From: Isoetes taiwanensis
Lineage: Eukaryota; Streptophyta; Lycopodiopsida; Isoetales; Isoetaceae
DNA: 64,000 nt
Assembly: GCA_021234155.1 (NCBI GenBank)
Contig: JAJEKV010000053.1
Coordinates: 6,713,424-6,777,423 of the forward strand
Direction: 5' to 3'
Part shown: positions 32,641 to 44,180 of the stretch, one piece after another
Numbering within the stretch: the first letter of the stretch is position 1
Layout: the number at the start of each line of letters is the position of its first letter
Program-made: the position numbers and the translations under genes
The notes under the pieces: model-generated
The model's database searches: none
Told to the model about the DNA's origin: nothing
What the model saw: only the letters and a program-made list of their open reading frames with translations

Positions 32641-33743
32641 TACATCTCCAAAGAAGTCGTCATAACCAAAGAAGGTGTAGTTGGCTGGTCATTCGTTTGC
32701 TCTTGCAAGATTAGTTGACATTTTTATTTCTATTTATTGTTTCATTTTGCAAAGGGTACGTCAATAAGGGTTTAGGGTAGAATGTCCAATAGTTATGCTT
32801 TTCATATTGAGTCAAAAGGTTATTCGTGTTTTGTTCAATAAAATGTCGAAGTCGCCTTTAAGTTGTCCTCTCCTTATTTATTAAGATAGGAGGCCTTCGA
32901 TATGCGAGGCATTCCCTCTCCCCCTGCCAGGATGCTGCTTGCCAACCTACCTTCATTATTCAAGGTGAAGTCAAATCTTCTCTATTCTATTTTTGAAAAT
33001 TGCTTTCTTCATTTCTTAGGACGAGCTTATCTACATAGCCCCATCATTTGCACATCAAAATTGCATCTATTGGCTTAATATTGTGAGTGTTTCTTCAACG
33101 ACTTCGTTTTGTGTAAGGATCGCATACCTATTAGGATCATGAAGCATTTAGATACCCGATCTCTCTTTTCTTTGGTAAAATTTTTCGTGTAGACCCTTTT
33201 CAATATTGCAGATTCGTTTCAGGTTGCTGTGGTTGAATTCCTTTCTTAGTGCTCGAAGCATCCTACGATTCTTTTGTTTAGATTCTTAACGTTGTACAGA
33301 CAAAAAAGGGACCAATTTGGAAAGATTATGAATAAATAGAGATTTAGGGCAGCATTCTAAAAGAACAGGAACCTTTGAACATCTCATATTTGATCCACAT
33401 TTTCAGAGAGATCTTGCCTATGTTTTCACTATTGCAGTTTCTCATAGTCAAATCTATTTTCTATTTACATTGTTACTGTTGAGTTCACTCAATGATTTTG
33501 TTCAGAACTTCAGATTCTACAGAAGTCACGAAGCAGCAAAACATTTTGCAACCCTTCTTTGTGCATTTCACGGACAGGTAATTATTTTGTGCCCAAGGTC
33601 CATAAAGGTTAAATCATTGACATATATGGTTTGAAGATTAGATAGATCTCAGAATACCCTTGGGTTGCCTCTATCTAAGATGTTTTTATATGCCGATTTT
33701 AATAATTGTGCTTTTTTTGTATTTGATGTTTTGTTCTTCATTG
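32641..33743. repeat. Tandem duplication, unit 2, left part
   Basis: This follows unit 1 sequence from about 27,610 to 28,511 and, after a deletion junction at about 33,547, from 29,529 to 29,721. It ends with TTCTTCATTG, where the copia element begins. The last five bases, CATTG (33,739-33,743), are the left target duplication. No coding sequence is seen. Confidence 0.85.
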
Positions 33744-34284
33744 ACAATTGTTCAATAAGAAATATTAAATTCAAGCAATGACCTTACTTGTAAATCAATA
33801 CAAATAGCCAAAGAGTTCCAAATGAAATAAATATATCTTTTCTTTTTGTAATGATCTAGGCCTTAACTCAGGAAATTAAAAAATATTGCATATTCATCGA
33901 ACTATTTCTACTTTCAGATTCCAACCCTCGGTTGGATCACATTCCCCTATATATCACCAATGCAATCTTCTCTGCACTAAATAGTCCAGATTCAAACGAT
34001 TTAGCAGTCGATTTCGGAGCTCGGTGCCGGATCAGTCGGTTTTACTATTTAGAGTCTTTGATTTCCATATACAAATATCCCACAGGATCACTACATATAT
34101 TTCGTCATTTCGAACCATTGGAAATAAGGAATAATTGTAAAATAATTTAAAATAGAAACCTTAGGGTATATGGTTTCTATACCATATGCCATTGTAATTT
34201 GAACTAGATTTCTTCTCAGATGTTTGATTCAGAGTTCTTCTGCAATGCCCCCAACATATATGATAACTACAACCAACTTCAACA
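33744..34284 (-). repeat. 3' LTR of the copia element
   Basis: On the minus strand the LTR starts TGTTGAAGTTGGTTG (at 34,284) and ends TTATTGAACAATTGT (at 33,744). It matches 50,392-50,933 throughout, with scattered substitutions and few indels. A polypurine tract abuts it internally. Confidence 0.92.
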
Positions 34285-34295
34285 TTCCTCCTTTA
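34285..34295 (-). other. Polypurine tract of the copia element
   Basis: TAAAGGAGGAA on the minus strand lies directly next to the 3' LTR start TGTTG. It is the expected primer site for plus-strand DNA synthesis. Confidence 0.8.
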
Positions 34296-34299
34296 TCAT

Positions 34300-34870
34300 A
34301 TATGTCTGCAGCCAAGAAGACTTCTATCATGTATTCAATACATTCAAACCTTCTCTTGAATTTTATAAATTTACTTTCAGTCAGTGCCTTTGTGAGCATG
34401 TCTGCTATTTGATTTGAGGTGCTTATGTACTCTATCTCAATGTATTTCTTTCCTACCAGATCTCTGATAAAGTGCATGTTTAACTCTATATGCTTGGCCC
34501 TTTCATGGTCAACTGGATTTTTAACAATAGCCATACAACTTTGACTGTCTGTTAAAATCTTTGTAGCCTCTGTTTGAATACACCCTAGTTCTTCTACTAA
34601 TCTTCTAAGCCAAACCACTTCCTTAGATGCTAAAGAGGCAGCATAATATTCTGCCTCAGCTGAGGACATTGCCACTGCACTTTGTTTCTTTGTTCTCCAA
34701 GATATAGCTCCACCTTATAAAAAAATAACATATCCAGAGGTTGATATCCTCATGCTTAAGTCCCCTCCCCAATCTGCATCACTGTATGCTTCCATCTTCA
34801 GATTTGAGCTATTAAACTTAATTCCAAAGTTTCTGATCCCCTTTAAATACCTCAACATTCTTTTTCCTGC
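34300..34870 (-). pseudogene. Copia RNase H and end of reverse transcriptase
   Basis: The minus-strand frame contains RMLRYLKGIRNFGIKF, then EAYSDADWGGDLS, a stop within GYVIF, and AMSSAEAEYYAASLASKEV. The last two are the classic copia RNase H motifs. It continues through HIELNMHFIRDLV and ISTSNQIADMLTKAL and ends into the LTR. It lies left of the nested MITE and LINE, which separate it from the polymerase part at 43,256-44,180. Confidence 0.9.
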
Positions 34871-34875
34871 CGTCC

Positions 34876-35334
34876 CGGGGGGTGCACCTCTATATATGGA
34901 CAGATGGCATCTGCGTTCGAGAGGTCATAGAAAAACCCCTGTATACGGCTTTTTGGAGTAGAAAAACCCATACCATACGGTTTTTCGAACTAACATACAA
35001 TATAGACCCTATCCGTAGATTTACGATTGATTGTGCCAAATTATATAATCCCTTTCCGACTTTGTACCTTTTGTGAAGACCCTTTGTGCCAAATTATATA
35101 ATCCCTTTCCGACTTTTGTACCTTTTGTGTACCTTTTGTGCCAAATTATATAATCCCTTTCCGACTTTGTACCTTTTTCTGTCAAATGGATCAGCTCCCC
35201 AAATCGATCATCTACGGAATCTCTCCTTCCCGCCCGTATGAGCTCCCGACCGTATACCTACGACCAAGGCAATAAAAAACCCCTAAAAGTTCACTCAGTT
35301 GGTACGTACGTGACCATTGAGTGAACCCCCCTTG
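34876..35334. mobile_element. Mutator-type MITE, 459 bp, inside the copia element
   Basis: CCTGCCGTCC occurs directly outside both ends (34,866-34,875 and 35,335-35,344), a duplication of 9-10 bp. The ends share inverted GGGGGGTNCAC (34,877-34,887 and the complement of 35,322-35,332), so the TIR is short or decayed. Removing the insert rejoins the copia frame between the HWTAGK-like segment and MLRYLKG. It encodes nothing. It contains three tandem copies of a 48-55-bp unit at 35,036-35,180. Confidence 0.85.
35036..35180. repeat. Three tandem units within the 459-bp MITE
   Basis: CCAAATTATATAATCCCTTT followed by CCGACTTTGTACCTTTT occurs at about 35,037, 35,089 and 35,140. The copies are nearly identical, differing by an extra T and by spacer length. 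Their freshness contrasts with the decayed TIRs. Confidence 0.85.
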
Positions 35335-35607
35335 CCTGCCGTCCAATGTGCTTTGCTGGGATTGTGACATCCTAGACATCCTACTTACAATGTTTACATC
35401 ATAAGTTATGTCAGGAAAAAAATGCTCGAGCGCCTATTTTCTTGCACTTTTTGTCTTTTAGCGAATTTTCCTGTTTGCCTCCCTTTCTTGCCTGTTTTTT
35501 GAAAAATCTGCTTCTCTAGCATCCAATTTAATCCAAATTCCTTGCTAGCCTTGTATAGGCTAGCAATCCGATTGCTGCTACATGAATTCCTGCAAATTCA
35601 CCTACAA

Positions 35608-35916
35608 ATGGATGCAAAATTCTTTGTAATCCTCCAAGACAGAGGCAGATTAACTTGTGGCCATTTAAGAGGATCTGCTTCACATCTCTGGCAATCTTTG
35701 GTTGCACAAAATTTGTTCCCAGAGGAAAGTTTCATTTCAGAATATTCATTTGTGCCTAGTTGTGAAGAATTTGAAGTCGAAATCATACAATCTTGGTTGG
35801 AAGAATTCATAGGGAACAAAAATACAGAAGCCACTGCTATTTTCCGAGTAAATTGTGATTGGACGGACACGAAATTGACAGTGAAATTATACAATGACAC
35901 AGGATTTGGACTTTGA
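35608..35916 (+). CDS. Small ORF in the L1-C 5' region, 102 aa, unknown
   Basis: From ATG 35,608 the frame is open for 102 codons to a TGA at 35,914-35,916. It lies 191 bp into the element and 169 bp before ORF1. An in-frame ATG at 35,542 would add 22 residues; I prefer the second because the upstream residues look like 5' leader. The product is acidic, with EEFEVEIIQSWLEEF and FRVNCDWTDTKLTVKLYN, and has no domain I recognise. Plant L1 elements are not usually described with a separate ORF here. It could be a peptide, a captured exon or chance. Confidence 0.35.
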   Translation: MDAKFFVILQDRGRLTCGHLRGSASHLWQSLVAQNLFPEESFISEYSFVPSCEEFEVEIIQSWLEEFIGNKNTEATAIFRVNCDWTDTKLTVKLYNDTGFGL

Positions 35917-36085
35917 GGATGTTTTCTCTGATCTCTTAGTGATAGATTTGATTTAATTCCTTTAGGATTCTCCCTTCAGTTTCTTCCTTCCTCTTTCTTG
36001 ATTTTTCTTGAATTTCTTGAATTTCTTCCCTCTCCTTTTTCAAATCTTCTCACGTGTCTCTGCTGTCATCTCCTGAACCTTTTTC

Positions 36086-38528
36086 ATGGAAAATATAGAC
36101 AAATTTAGCCCTAAATTCCTTGCCTTTCTTCACGAATTTGCTCATCTAGGAGACTCTGAACGCCCGATCTTGCTTAACCAGTTAAGAATTCTTCAAGAAA
36201 ATCAAAAAAATTGTCTGCTTTTTGGTGATTTCTCTAACCTTCTCTCTGAAAAGCAGATTATGCATCCTAGAACTCATAAGGTTCCAGTGTGGGATAACCT
36301 CTAAAGGATCCTGATCTCTATGGTCGGCTGCCATTTTTGCACCCCTCTACTCAAATTCCACTGCCATATGGAGTTCCTAAACCTGCCAGTGATGTCTACA
36401 GTGATAATGCTTTGGATGCTACTCTGCTGGAGGCCCGTGCTGATGAAGGGAATAAACAAGCTTTATACCATGGTATTTCTTTAAATCTCCCTTCTGTTCA
36501 TGCTAAGATGTCAACTCTGAAAGACACAGCTGTTTTAGTCAAAGTTAACAAATGTGGAATTCATCTTGGAAAATTTTGGACTTTCTGCCAAAACCTTCAA
36601 AAAGGTATTCTCATCAAAGCCATGTACTGGCTTAACTATCCATTCCTTATGATTGAGTGTGAAAACTCCAGAACAGCAAACTTTCTACTAAATCGAGGTC
36701 ATCTGGTATTTGAAAGCTATCAAATAAGCTTTCTTAAATGGCATCCCAAGTTAGACATCTCTTCATTTGAGTCCTTATTCATAGCTTCCACCACTTTACA
36801 TGGGCTAAATCCAATATACTGGAATGAGGATTGTTTCAGAATTCTTTTCAACTCCATTGGCACATATATTTCAACTGAATATTCCCCTGAGAGACCTCCC
36901 CGAGCCTTCATACAAATTGATCTTACCAAACCTGTGCCAACCTCAATTCCTTTCACTGATGCTTTTGGACAAAAATCATCCCTATCACTGAGATGGTCAG
37001 GTCTACCTCCTCTTTGTCAAAAATGTGTTTATAGGCATTTATGGTATGAAAGTTGTAAATCCTCTCCTTTCAAGCAAGCAGATGCCACAGAAAATGGAAT
37101 TCCATTAAAGGAATTAAATGAGGCACTAAGCTCAATTCTGCTGAAACAGTAACAGTTCACAACAGTAACAGCTCACAAGTTCTACAAGGACCAAATTAAT
37201 TGGAAGATCCAAGTAAAACCAAAAGAGTGAATGGATCTCAAAGAAGAATTCATAAGAATAGAATTGAGAAGGATAAACAAAAGAATTCACAGGGTTTGCT
37301 GATCTCAGATTTCACATCAAACAGAACTTCTATAACAGGATTGCATGCAAAACAAAATGCTTCTGGTATTAAAGTCATTCAAAAATATGGGGAATTCAAC
37401 CACAAAGGCAAAGCACCTATGGATCAGGCTACAAGATTAACAGAAGATTTGAATTCCACACTAGATAGAATTATTCAGGATGCTAAAAAACTGAATAATT
37501 CTAGACTGTCAAATCAATTGAATCTCAAACAAGGCAGTAAGGGAGATTCATTAATTAGACAAAGCCATACTTCATCCTGCAGAAATATGACCACTTTGGT
37601 TATAAAAGATAAAGAGATTTCAACATCACAGAGTGATGCCTCTGCTTCAAAAACAGTGATTCCAACATCAGCTCCAGATACAGACTTGGACAAAAGCTAC
37701 AACCAGAATGCTAATCCTAAGCAATCTGAAATGGAAAACAAGGTCCTCTGCTACAACCACTTCCAGGTACTTCCAGCTATTAATACTAACCATGATTCTA
37801 ATAAATTATTGAACTCTGAAAATCATGAGCATTTGATTGACCATCTTGTTCAACCCTCAACCAATCCATCTGCAGTTCCTTCCTCCAAAACATCTCCCTC
37901 AAATGTTATTATTCAGCTTGAACCTCTCATTAACTTTGAAATGAATTTACCTCCTGAGAACTATGGCTGCCAGACCATTTCTACAGATATTGAGAAGCAA
38001 CTGGCTTCCTTACAAGAAGGTATATGGTTCACAAGTTCGGATCAATACCACACAGCTCAAGATCGAGATCAGGCAGCTACAGATCATACTGAAGAAATTG
38101 TGACAGAGAAGGATATGGTACTGGATACACCTGACAGACAGATTTCTCAACTTGACAAAGCAGATCTTCAAAGCCTCAGCCCCGAGATCATCTCCAACAC
38201 ACAAGATATGGAGAAAGATGCTCAACTTTCCAGGCAAGTCCCCTTCCAAAATAGTTCTAAGAAATGTTTGTTTGATAATTCCATAAGCAGCATGTTTGAG
38301 TTCATCCCAGGAGGTATTTCTGACAGTGAGGAAGAAATTGATACTCTTAATAAAGAGAACTTGGATAATACTAAATGGGGGGATGATGAGTTATTAAGAG
38401 ATACCTATCTGAAAGCTAAGCCTCCATCTAAACCATTATCTATTTGGAAGGACTCTAATACTCCTGCAAATAATACAAGAAGTAAAAAACTTAAACATGT
38501 CTCTAAGAGGTCTAAAAAAAAGCAGTGA
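36086..38528 (+). pseudogene. L1-C ORF1 (RNA-binding protein), broken
   Basis: ATG 36,086 starts MENIDKFSPKFLAFLHEFAH. A frame change near 36,300 shifts the reading to the frame annotated from 36,337. That frame runs to a stop at 37,152 and includes a DUF4283-type core (GIHLGKFWTFCQNLQKGI; YWLNYPFLMIECENS) and a zinc-knuckle-like C-x2-C-x3-H-x5-C (CQKCVYRHLWYESC, about 37,018-37,059). The rest reads from 37,200 to 38,528 in another frame. It is a long Ser/Asn/Gln-rich tail with an acidic WGDDELL motif and a basic end (KHVSKRSKKKQ). ORF1 proteins coat element RNA. At least two lesions prevent full translation. Confidence 0.8.
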
Positions 38529-38575
38529 GGGTTTCCTTTTCTTTTCCCTGCATCTGAGTGTCAATTATTCATATA

Positions 38576-41500
38576 ATGAGGATAATTAGTTAGAATTTGA
38601 GAGGAATTAAGGGGCCCCTAAAGAGAAGGAGAGCCATTGCTCAACTCAGACAGTATAATGCTGACATTATATTGCTACAAGAATTGAAGCTTCCTAAGTT
38701 TGAGGCATCCAGTCTGGGTGACTGGATCTATCCTGGGGCTTCTTCCATTTGGATGGAAGCAAATGGTACCAAAGGAGGTATGTGTATTATTTGGAAAAAT
38801 CTTCATCATATCTCTTTCTGCAATAGCATTTCTAAAATGTGGCAAGCTGTAACTTTCTCTTTTAATAATTCCACTTTTGGGGTTATTAATATTTATGCTT
38901 CTACTTGTCCCAAAGATAGGGAAAATCTCTGGCCTGATCTTAACTCTTGGATCTCCAGTAATTCCTCAGTTGATTGGATCCTGGGAGGGGATTTTAATAA
39001 TACACCAGCTTGGGACTTGAAATTGGGGAATAAAATAAACATGTCCTTAACTGAAAAAAGGAATTGGGATAATTTCATTGCTGACTTCTCCCTAATTCAT
39101 ATCCCATCTTCCACCTCTATTTTCACCTGGTCCAATAAGCAGAAAGATCAAGATAGAGTTTATTGTGCATTGGATAGATTTTACATCTCCAATCCAAACT
39201 CAGATTTCTGGGATAATTGCTTTGTAACAAGTGATGGAGGCACCTCCATTTCTGATCACCAACCTCAATTTCTCAATACCAAGCATCTGTTAAAACCTCC
39301 AAGGGATGGTAATATACCTTTCAAGTTGAATTGCTCTCTGCTACAAAATAGCTCATTCCAACAAGAGTTCTCTCAGTTCTATCAATCTATTGAACCTATG
39401 CTTCCAAAACATTCTATGAAACACTTCTATCACAAGATAAAAAAAATCTAAGGATTGGATCAAGAATTGGGCTAAAAGCAAACATATGACCAAAATCCAG
39501 GAGAAGGACAATCTAATGAATAAAATGAAAGAGATAAGATCTCTCCTCCAGATTGACCCTCTAAATTACAATCTTCATGTAGGTGAAGAACTTCTTGAAA
39601 GGCATTTAAAAAGCATAGAGGAGAGGGAAGCCAAATTTTCTGCCATCAAATGCAAGATTAAATACAATAGTGAATTAGATTATGGGAGCTCAAAGTTCTT
39701 CTTCAGAGTGGCTAAAAACAGGCTTTTAAAGAATTCTATTACTCAGGTAAACAATGGATTTGGCTCCACTCTCACCTCGACCTCTGAGATTAAAAATTTC
39801 TTCCATGATAATTACTCTTCCCTTTTCAAGAAGACTGATCTCACTGCAAATGAGATCTTGGCCAAAGACAGATCCTTGGCAACATTAAATGCAGTCTTGC
39901 CAAATTCCATTGATTGCATGGATGTATCTTTAACTTCAATCCCTACTGAAGATGAGATTCTTAAAACCCTGCAAAGTTTTTCTAAAAACAAATCTCCTGG
40001 CCCTGATGGATTTCCTCCAGAATTTTTCATACAATTCTGGGATATTATGAAATCTGACATTATTGGTCTTGTGCATGGTTTTTGGGCCTCAGGTCATTTG
40101 CACTCATCTATCTCTGCAGGTTTTATTACCTTGATGCCTAAAGTGGATAATCCTACTTCTTTTGCTGAATGGAGACCTATATCTCTAACTAACTCTTCTT
40201 ATAAGCTTTGTGCTAAATTAATTGCCAATACAATCCAAGGCTACCTCCAGAAGAATATCAGTGTCAATCAATCTGCTTTTCTGCCCAACAGATTTATTCT
40301 GGACAATTACATTAGTGCAATGGAAGGTCTTCATTGGAATAGGATCTCAAATCAATCTTGCATCCTTCTTAAATTGGACTTCAAAAGAGCTTTTCACACT
40401 GTTGACTGGAATTTCATTGAGTTTGCTTTAAGAAAAATGGGTTTCCAACAAAAGCTAATCTCTCTTATTCAAGGTTTGAATTCCATGTCTAATTCTGCTA
40501 TTCTCATAAATGGATCTCCCACCAAATTCTTCCCCTTGGCAAAAGGAGTTAGGCAAGGCTGCCCTTTAGCTCCATATCTCTTCCTTATTGTTGCTGAGAT
40601 GCTCACGAGATGTGTTGTTAGTATGCAGAAATCTGGATCTCTAATTGAGCTTAAGCTTCCAAATAACTTGGATATTCTCACAATATCTCAATATGCTGAT
40701 GACACGTTTGCCTTCCTTGATTCCAATCCTGCCAATGTCAAAAGCTTCTTGGATCTCATTACAGATTTCTCTGCTGCCTCAGGGGTCCACTTAAACCTTG
40801 ACAAAAGCAAAATCATTGGTGATGTTGACCATTCTTCAATCTGTGGCATCTCAGTCCTAGGCTGTAATCAAGCTTCAAATCTATTGGGTATGCCTCTCTC
40901 TCTAAATTCAAATCTGAGAGGCCTTTGGGATCCTATTTTGCAGAGGATAAAGAGAAAGTTAAATAATTATAGAAATTGTCTCTCCTTTGCTGGAAGAACA
41001 ATCATTGTAAATTCTGTGCTTGCATCTTCCCATGTATATTTCTCCTCTGCTCTTGTGGCTCCTAAATCCATTTATTCTGAGTTGGAAAAAACCATTAGGA
41101 ACTTCATTTGGAATGGCTCTCATCTTGTCAACTGGAAGTCAATTACTAGACCAAAGAAGTTTGGGGGTCTTGGATGCAAAAATCTCTACTTGCAGGCGTG
41201 TTCCTTAGCAGGTAAATACATTTGGAGAACAATTCTAGGTAATTGCTCCCCTGCCTCTCAATTTATAGCACATTGGCTAAATGTCTCCTATCCTACTGAC
41301 TCAGTATTTGTTGATCTTCATCCTGCTCCAAATACCTCCCCTCTTATGAGGAACTTAATTCTGGCCTGGAACATGATCCATCCTGTGCTACAGAAAAATG
41401 ATCTCTGTGCTGCCACCATGAATACAAACTTGTTTTGGTCTCCAATCTTTTCTGATCACAATTCTAAAGTCATGGCCATAAAGCACCCCAAGATCTACAG

Positions 41501-42368
41501 CAAGTGGACCAGCATTGGAATTACTACTATCAAAGATCTTTATAAAAATAATAATTCCATTTTATCTTGGACTGCTGTGAAATCTGCCCTCAAAGGAACT
41601 TCCACTGATAAAAGGATTTACCTTCATTTCAAAGCTATTTTGGCTAATTTCAATAATTTCAATGATTACAGTAAATCTATTGGTTGTTCTATAAAAGGTA
41701 AGATGGTTTACAAGGTCAAAGATATATATAATTTGATAAATGTGATTGATTCCCCAATAAAGGCTAGTGAGAAATGGAACTTGAGTCAAAATCAGACCCT
41801 GGCCTTATTTAAAGATATTTGGAATACCTACTGCTCACCAAAGATTTGTTTTTTCATATGGTTGATAGCTCACAAAAGCCTCACGAATTTGGTCTCTCTG
41901 TCCAAAAGTAATGTTTCCACTCAGTGTCACTCTGGTTGTCTGCAGGAAGAAACTTTAGAACATATGTTTGTTTGTTCTAAGTTGAGACCTTTCTGGACTT
42001 GGTTTTTTAATAATCTTGGCACTCACCTCAAGAACAGAAATATTAACTCCATCATTGATTTTATTCAGCAGGAAGACATTATAGCCAATACTCTAGTTCA
42101 TACTGCCTTGTGGAACATATGGAAATCTAGAAATAGAATTCTTTATTCTTCTAAACCTTTTTCTATTTTCTGGATTAAAATGCACTTTCAATTTGACATT
42201 GAGTCTATTGCTACTTGTCATAAGAGGAGATATGGAGACAATTACAATTCCAGATGGAATTCAATTGGGCTTTTCAGGGGCCAATTTGACTTATTTGTAT
42301 CTAAATTAAATGTTATTGATTCTAATGCTCCCTTCTCTGACTGTGACATAATACATGATGTTCCTTAG
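38576..42368 (+). pseudogene. L1-C ORF2 (endonuclease/reverse transcriptase), two lesions
   Basis: ATG 38,576 begins MRIIS followed by TAG at 38,591-38,593, where relatives have Trp (SWNLRG), so a single G-to-A change created a stop. The endonuclease follows (ILLQELKLP; ILGGDFNN; DRVYCALDRF; SDHQP). A run of eight A at 39,439-39,446 causes a frame change. From there the frame is open for 960 codons (39,486-42,368). It contains KSPGPDGFPPEFF, WRPISLTNSSYK, KGVRQGCPLAPYLF and the catalytic QYADDTFAFL (codons 40,692-40,703). A C-terminal zinc-binding segment (CHSGCLQEETLEHMFVC) follows. Apart from these two lesions the enzyme looks complete. Confidence 0.92.
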
Positions 42369-42828
42369 AGGGGAAGGTGCTACAAAGTTGGACACTGATA
42401 TTGACAATTATGAGATCACTTTACATCAGAGTCAGCCAGTTAAGAAAAAATTGACCTTGAAGGAGTTGTGTGACATGGCAGATGATTTTATTCAGGAAGT
42501 TGAAAGTTCAAGGAAAAGGGAACCTATTTGGGCAGAAATATTCACAAGGGAATTCATGCAAATGCACCTAATGTTTGAGTTCATATTCAATACCCATTTC
42601 AGTATGTCAGAAAGGCAGCTGTCGAAATATAGGGAGTTATACTATAGCCACAAGCTTCTTACAGATTTACATGGTACCTTGCTGCTACTCATGGGAAAGG
42701 AAAGCTTAAGTACACTGCTGATACAAAATGACTGTGGCAAAAACAGATATACACATGGCTCCACAGATGGTTTTTACAGACATTACAATCAGTGGTTTGA
42801 TAGAAATCTGGACAGAAGCCATAGTTAA
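42355..42828 (+). CDS. L1-C third ORF (ORF3), 157 aa, unknown function
   Basis: ATGATG at 42,355-42,360 lies inside the last codons of ORF2, whose TAG ends at 42,368, a 14-bp overlap in another frame. The product is mainly helical. It has LTLKELCDMADDFIQEVESS, then KREPIWAEIF, hydrophobic helices, and a His/Asn-rich end. I recognise no domain. L1-B has an ORF at the equivalent place with KREEVW, while L1-D ends without one. Overlap at the stop suggests termination-reinitiation, as is known for ORF1/ORF2 junctions in some LINEs. The frame is uninterrupted although ORF1 and ORF2 are not. Confidence 0.5.
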   Translation: MMFLRGEGATKLDTDIDNYEITLHQSQPVKKKLTLKELCDMADDFIQEVESSRKREPIWAEIFTREFMQMHLMFEFIFNTHFSMSERQLSKYRELYYSHKLLTDLHGTLLLLMGKESLSTLLIQNDCGKNRYTHGSTDGFYRHYNQWFDRNLDRSHS

Positions 42829-43225
42829 CCTCCCCTTGCCTCTTGACCTTGCTTATGCTCCTTGTCATATTCCTGTTCACTAAAGGTGATCAATCCCATG
42901 ATTTTCATGATTCAGTTAAGGATCATGGATAGTATTTTTGTTTGCTTGTGCAGGGAAAAGAGGATCTCAGCTCTTCAGAAGACTTGACTGCTAAGTTCTT
43001 GCAGATTTGGATATCATTCTCTACTCTGACTTCTGAAACTATTGACAATTTTCATATAAACGGATATTATGTTCTAAATTTTCATGGCTACTTTATTCTC
43101 ATTTTTCTTATTAGATGCTCACTCTAGATGAGTATCTTTTTCTCTCCATAGCCCTGCTTCATTGCAGTTTGGTATATGGATTGTATGGCTTTATCTAATT
43201 AATGAAAAAATCTATCCTTACTCTC

Positions 43226-43255
<30 letters not shown>

Positions 43256-43257
<2 letters not shown>

Positions 43258-44180
43258 ATGTCAGGACGAGTGTTATTTGATAAATATAATAAACAACCAA
43301 TAAGTGCCATGTATGGTATATCTTCCATCTCCTTTATCTCTGACTCACTCATTGGAGTATCAACAGTCAAATTATGCCCAGGAACTATAGGTGTTTTGGC
43401 TGTGTTGGCATCAGATAAATTGAACCTCTTCAACATATTATCAATATGCTTGCTTTGTTTTAAAAATAACTCTTGTTTGTTCCTATTTCTTACCATCTCT
43501 ATACCCAAAAACTTTTGCAATTCTCCAGGATCTGACATATGAAAATGTTTCGTCAAAGTTTCTTTGCAGTGATTAAGTACATCAAGGCAATTTGCATCCA
43601 TAATGCAATCATCTACATAGAGAGCTATAATGCAGAATTTTGTATCATCCTTATAAATATACAAGTTCCCATCATTGCTGAGTTTCTCAAACCTTTGTTC
43701 CCTATGGAAATTATCTATGCAAAAATACCATTCTCTGGGCGCTTGCTTGAGGCCATAAACAGCACGTTTCAGCTTCCATATTTTATTACTTTTAGTCTCA
43801 ATACCAAGTGGTGGTTTCATGTAGGTATCTTCATCAAGCTTGGCACTCAAAAAAGTTGTTTTGACATCCATGTGATGCAATTCCAGATCCCAAGCTGTTC
43901 CCAAAGCCAGTAAAAGTCTTATGCTTGTAAGTTTAACTATTGGAGTGTAAGTTTCATCATAATCTCGACCTTTTCTTTGAGAAAAACCCTTTGCCACTAG
44001 TCTTGCTTTGAATTTTTGACTACCATCTGCACATGTTTTAATTTTAAAAATCCACTTACTTCCAATAACAAATTTTCCATCTGGTAGATCTCCAACCTCA
44101 TAAGTTCCAGTGTTTTTGAAGGAATTCAATTCCTCCTCCATTGCATTCAGCCATTTTTCCTTTTCTTCATATTTCAACAC
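43256..44180 (-). pseudogene. Copia reverse transcriptase
   Basis: The minus-strand frame opens with EKWLNAMEEELNSFKNTGTY, then WIFKIKTCADGSQKFKARLV and KGFSQRKGRDYDETYTPIV. It continues with AVYGLKQAPREWY and the catalytic IIALYVDDCIM (YVDD). It ends MALIGCLLYLSNNTRPDIT, where the L1-C poly(A) interrupts it. The remaining part lies beyond the LINE at 34,300-34,870. The enzyme would copy element RNA into DNA. Confidence 0.93.

Larger units (their letters stand above)
35417..43252 (+). mobile_element. Full-length L1-type LINE (L1-C), 7.8 kb
   Basis: AAGTTATGTCAGGA occurs at 35,403-35,416 and again at 43,253-43,266 directly after the poly(A), a 14-bp target duplication. Between them lie a 5' region with a small ORF, ORF1, ORF2, a third ORF overlapping the ORF2 end, a 3' untranslated region with TTAATGAAAAAATC, and a tail of about 28 A. 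It sits in the copia element in the opposite orientation, splitting its reverse transcriptase/RNase H region. Few lesions are present (a frameshift and stops in ORF1; one stop and one frameshift in ORF2), so it is the youngest LINE here. Confidence 0.95.

Noticed and set aside
43224-43256. Extra FFFFFFF residues at the end of the copia reverse transcriptase frame
   Set aside because: These are the poly(A) of L1-C read on the minus strand, not copia sequence.
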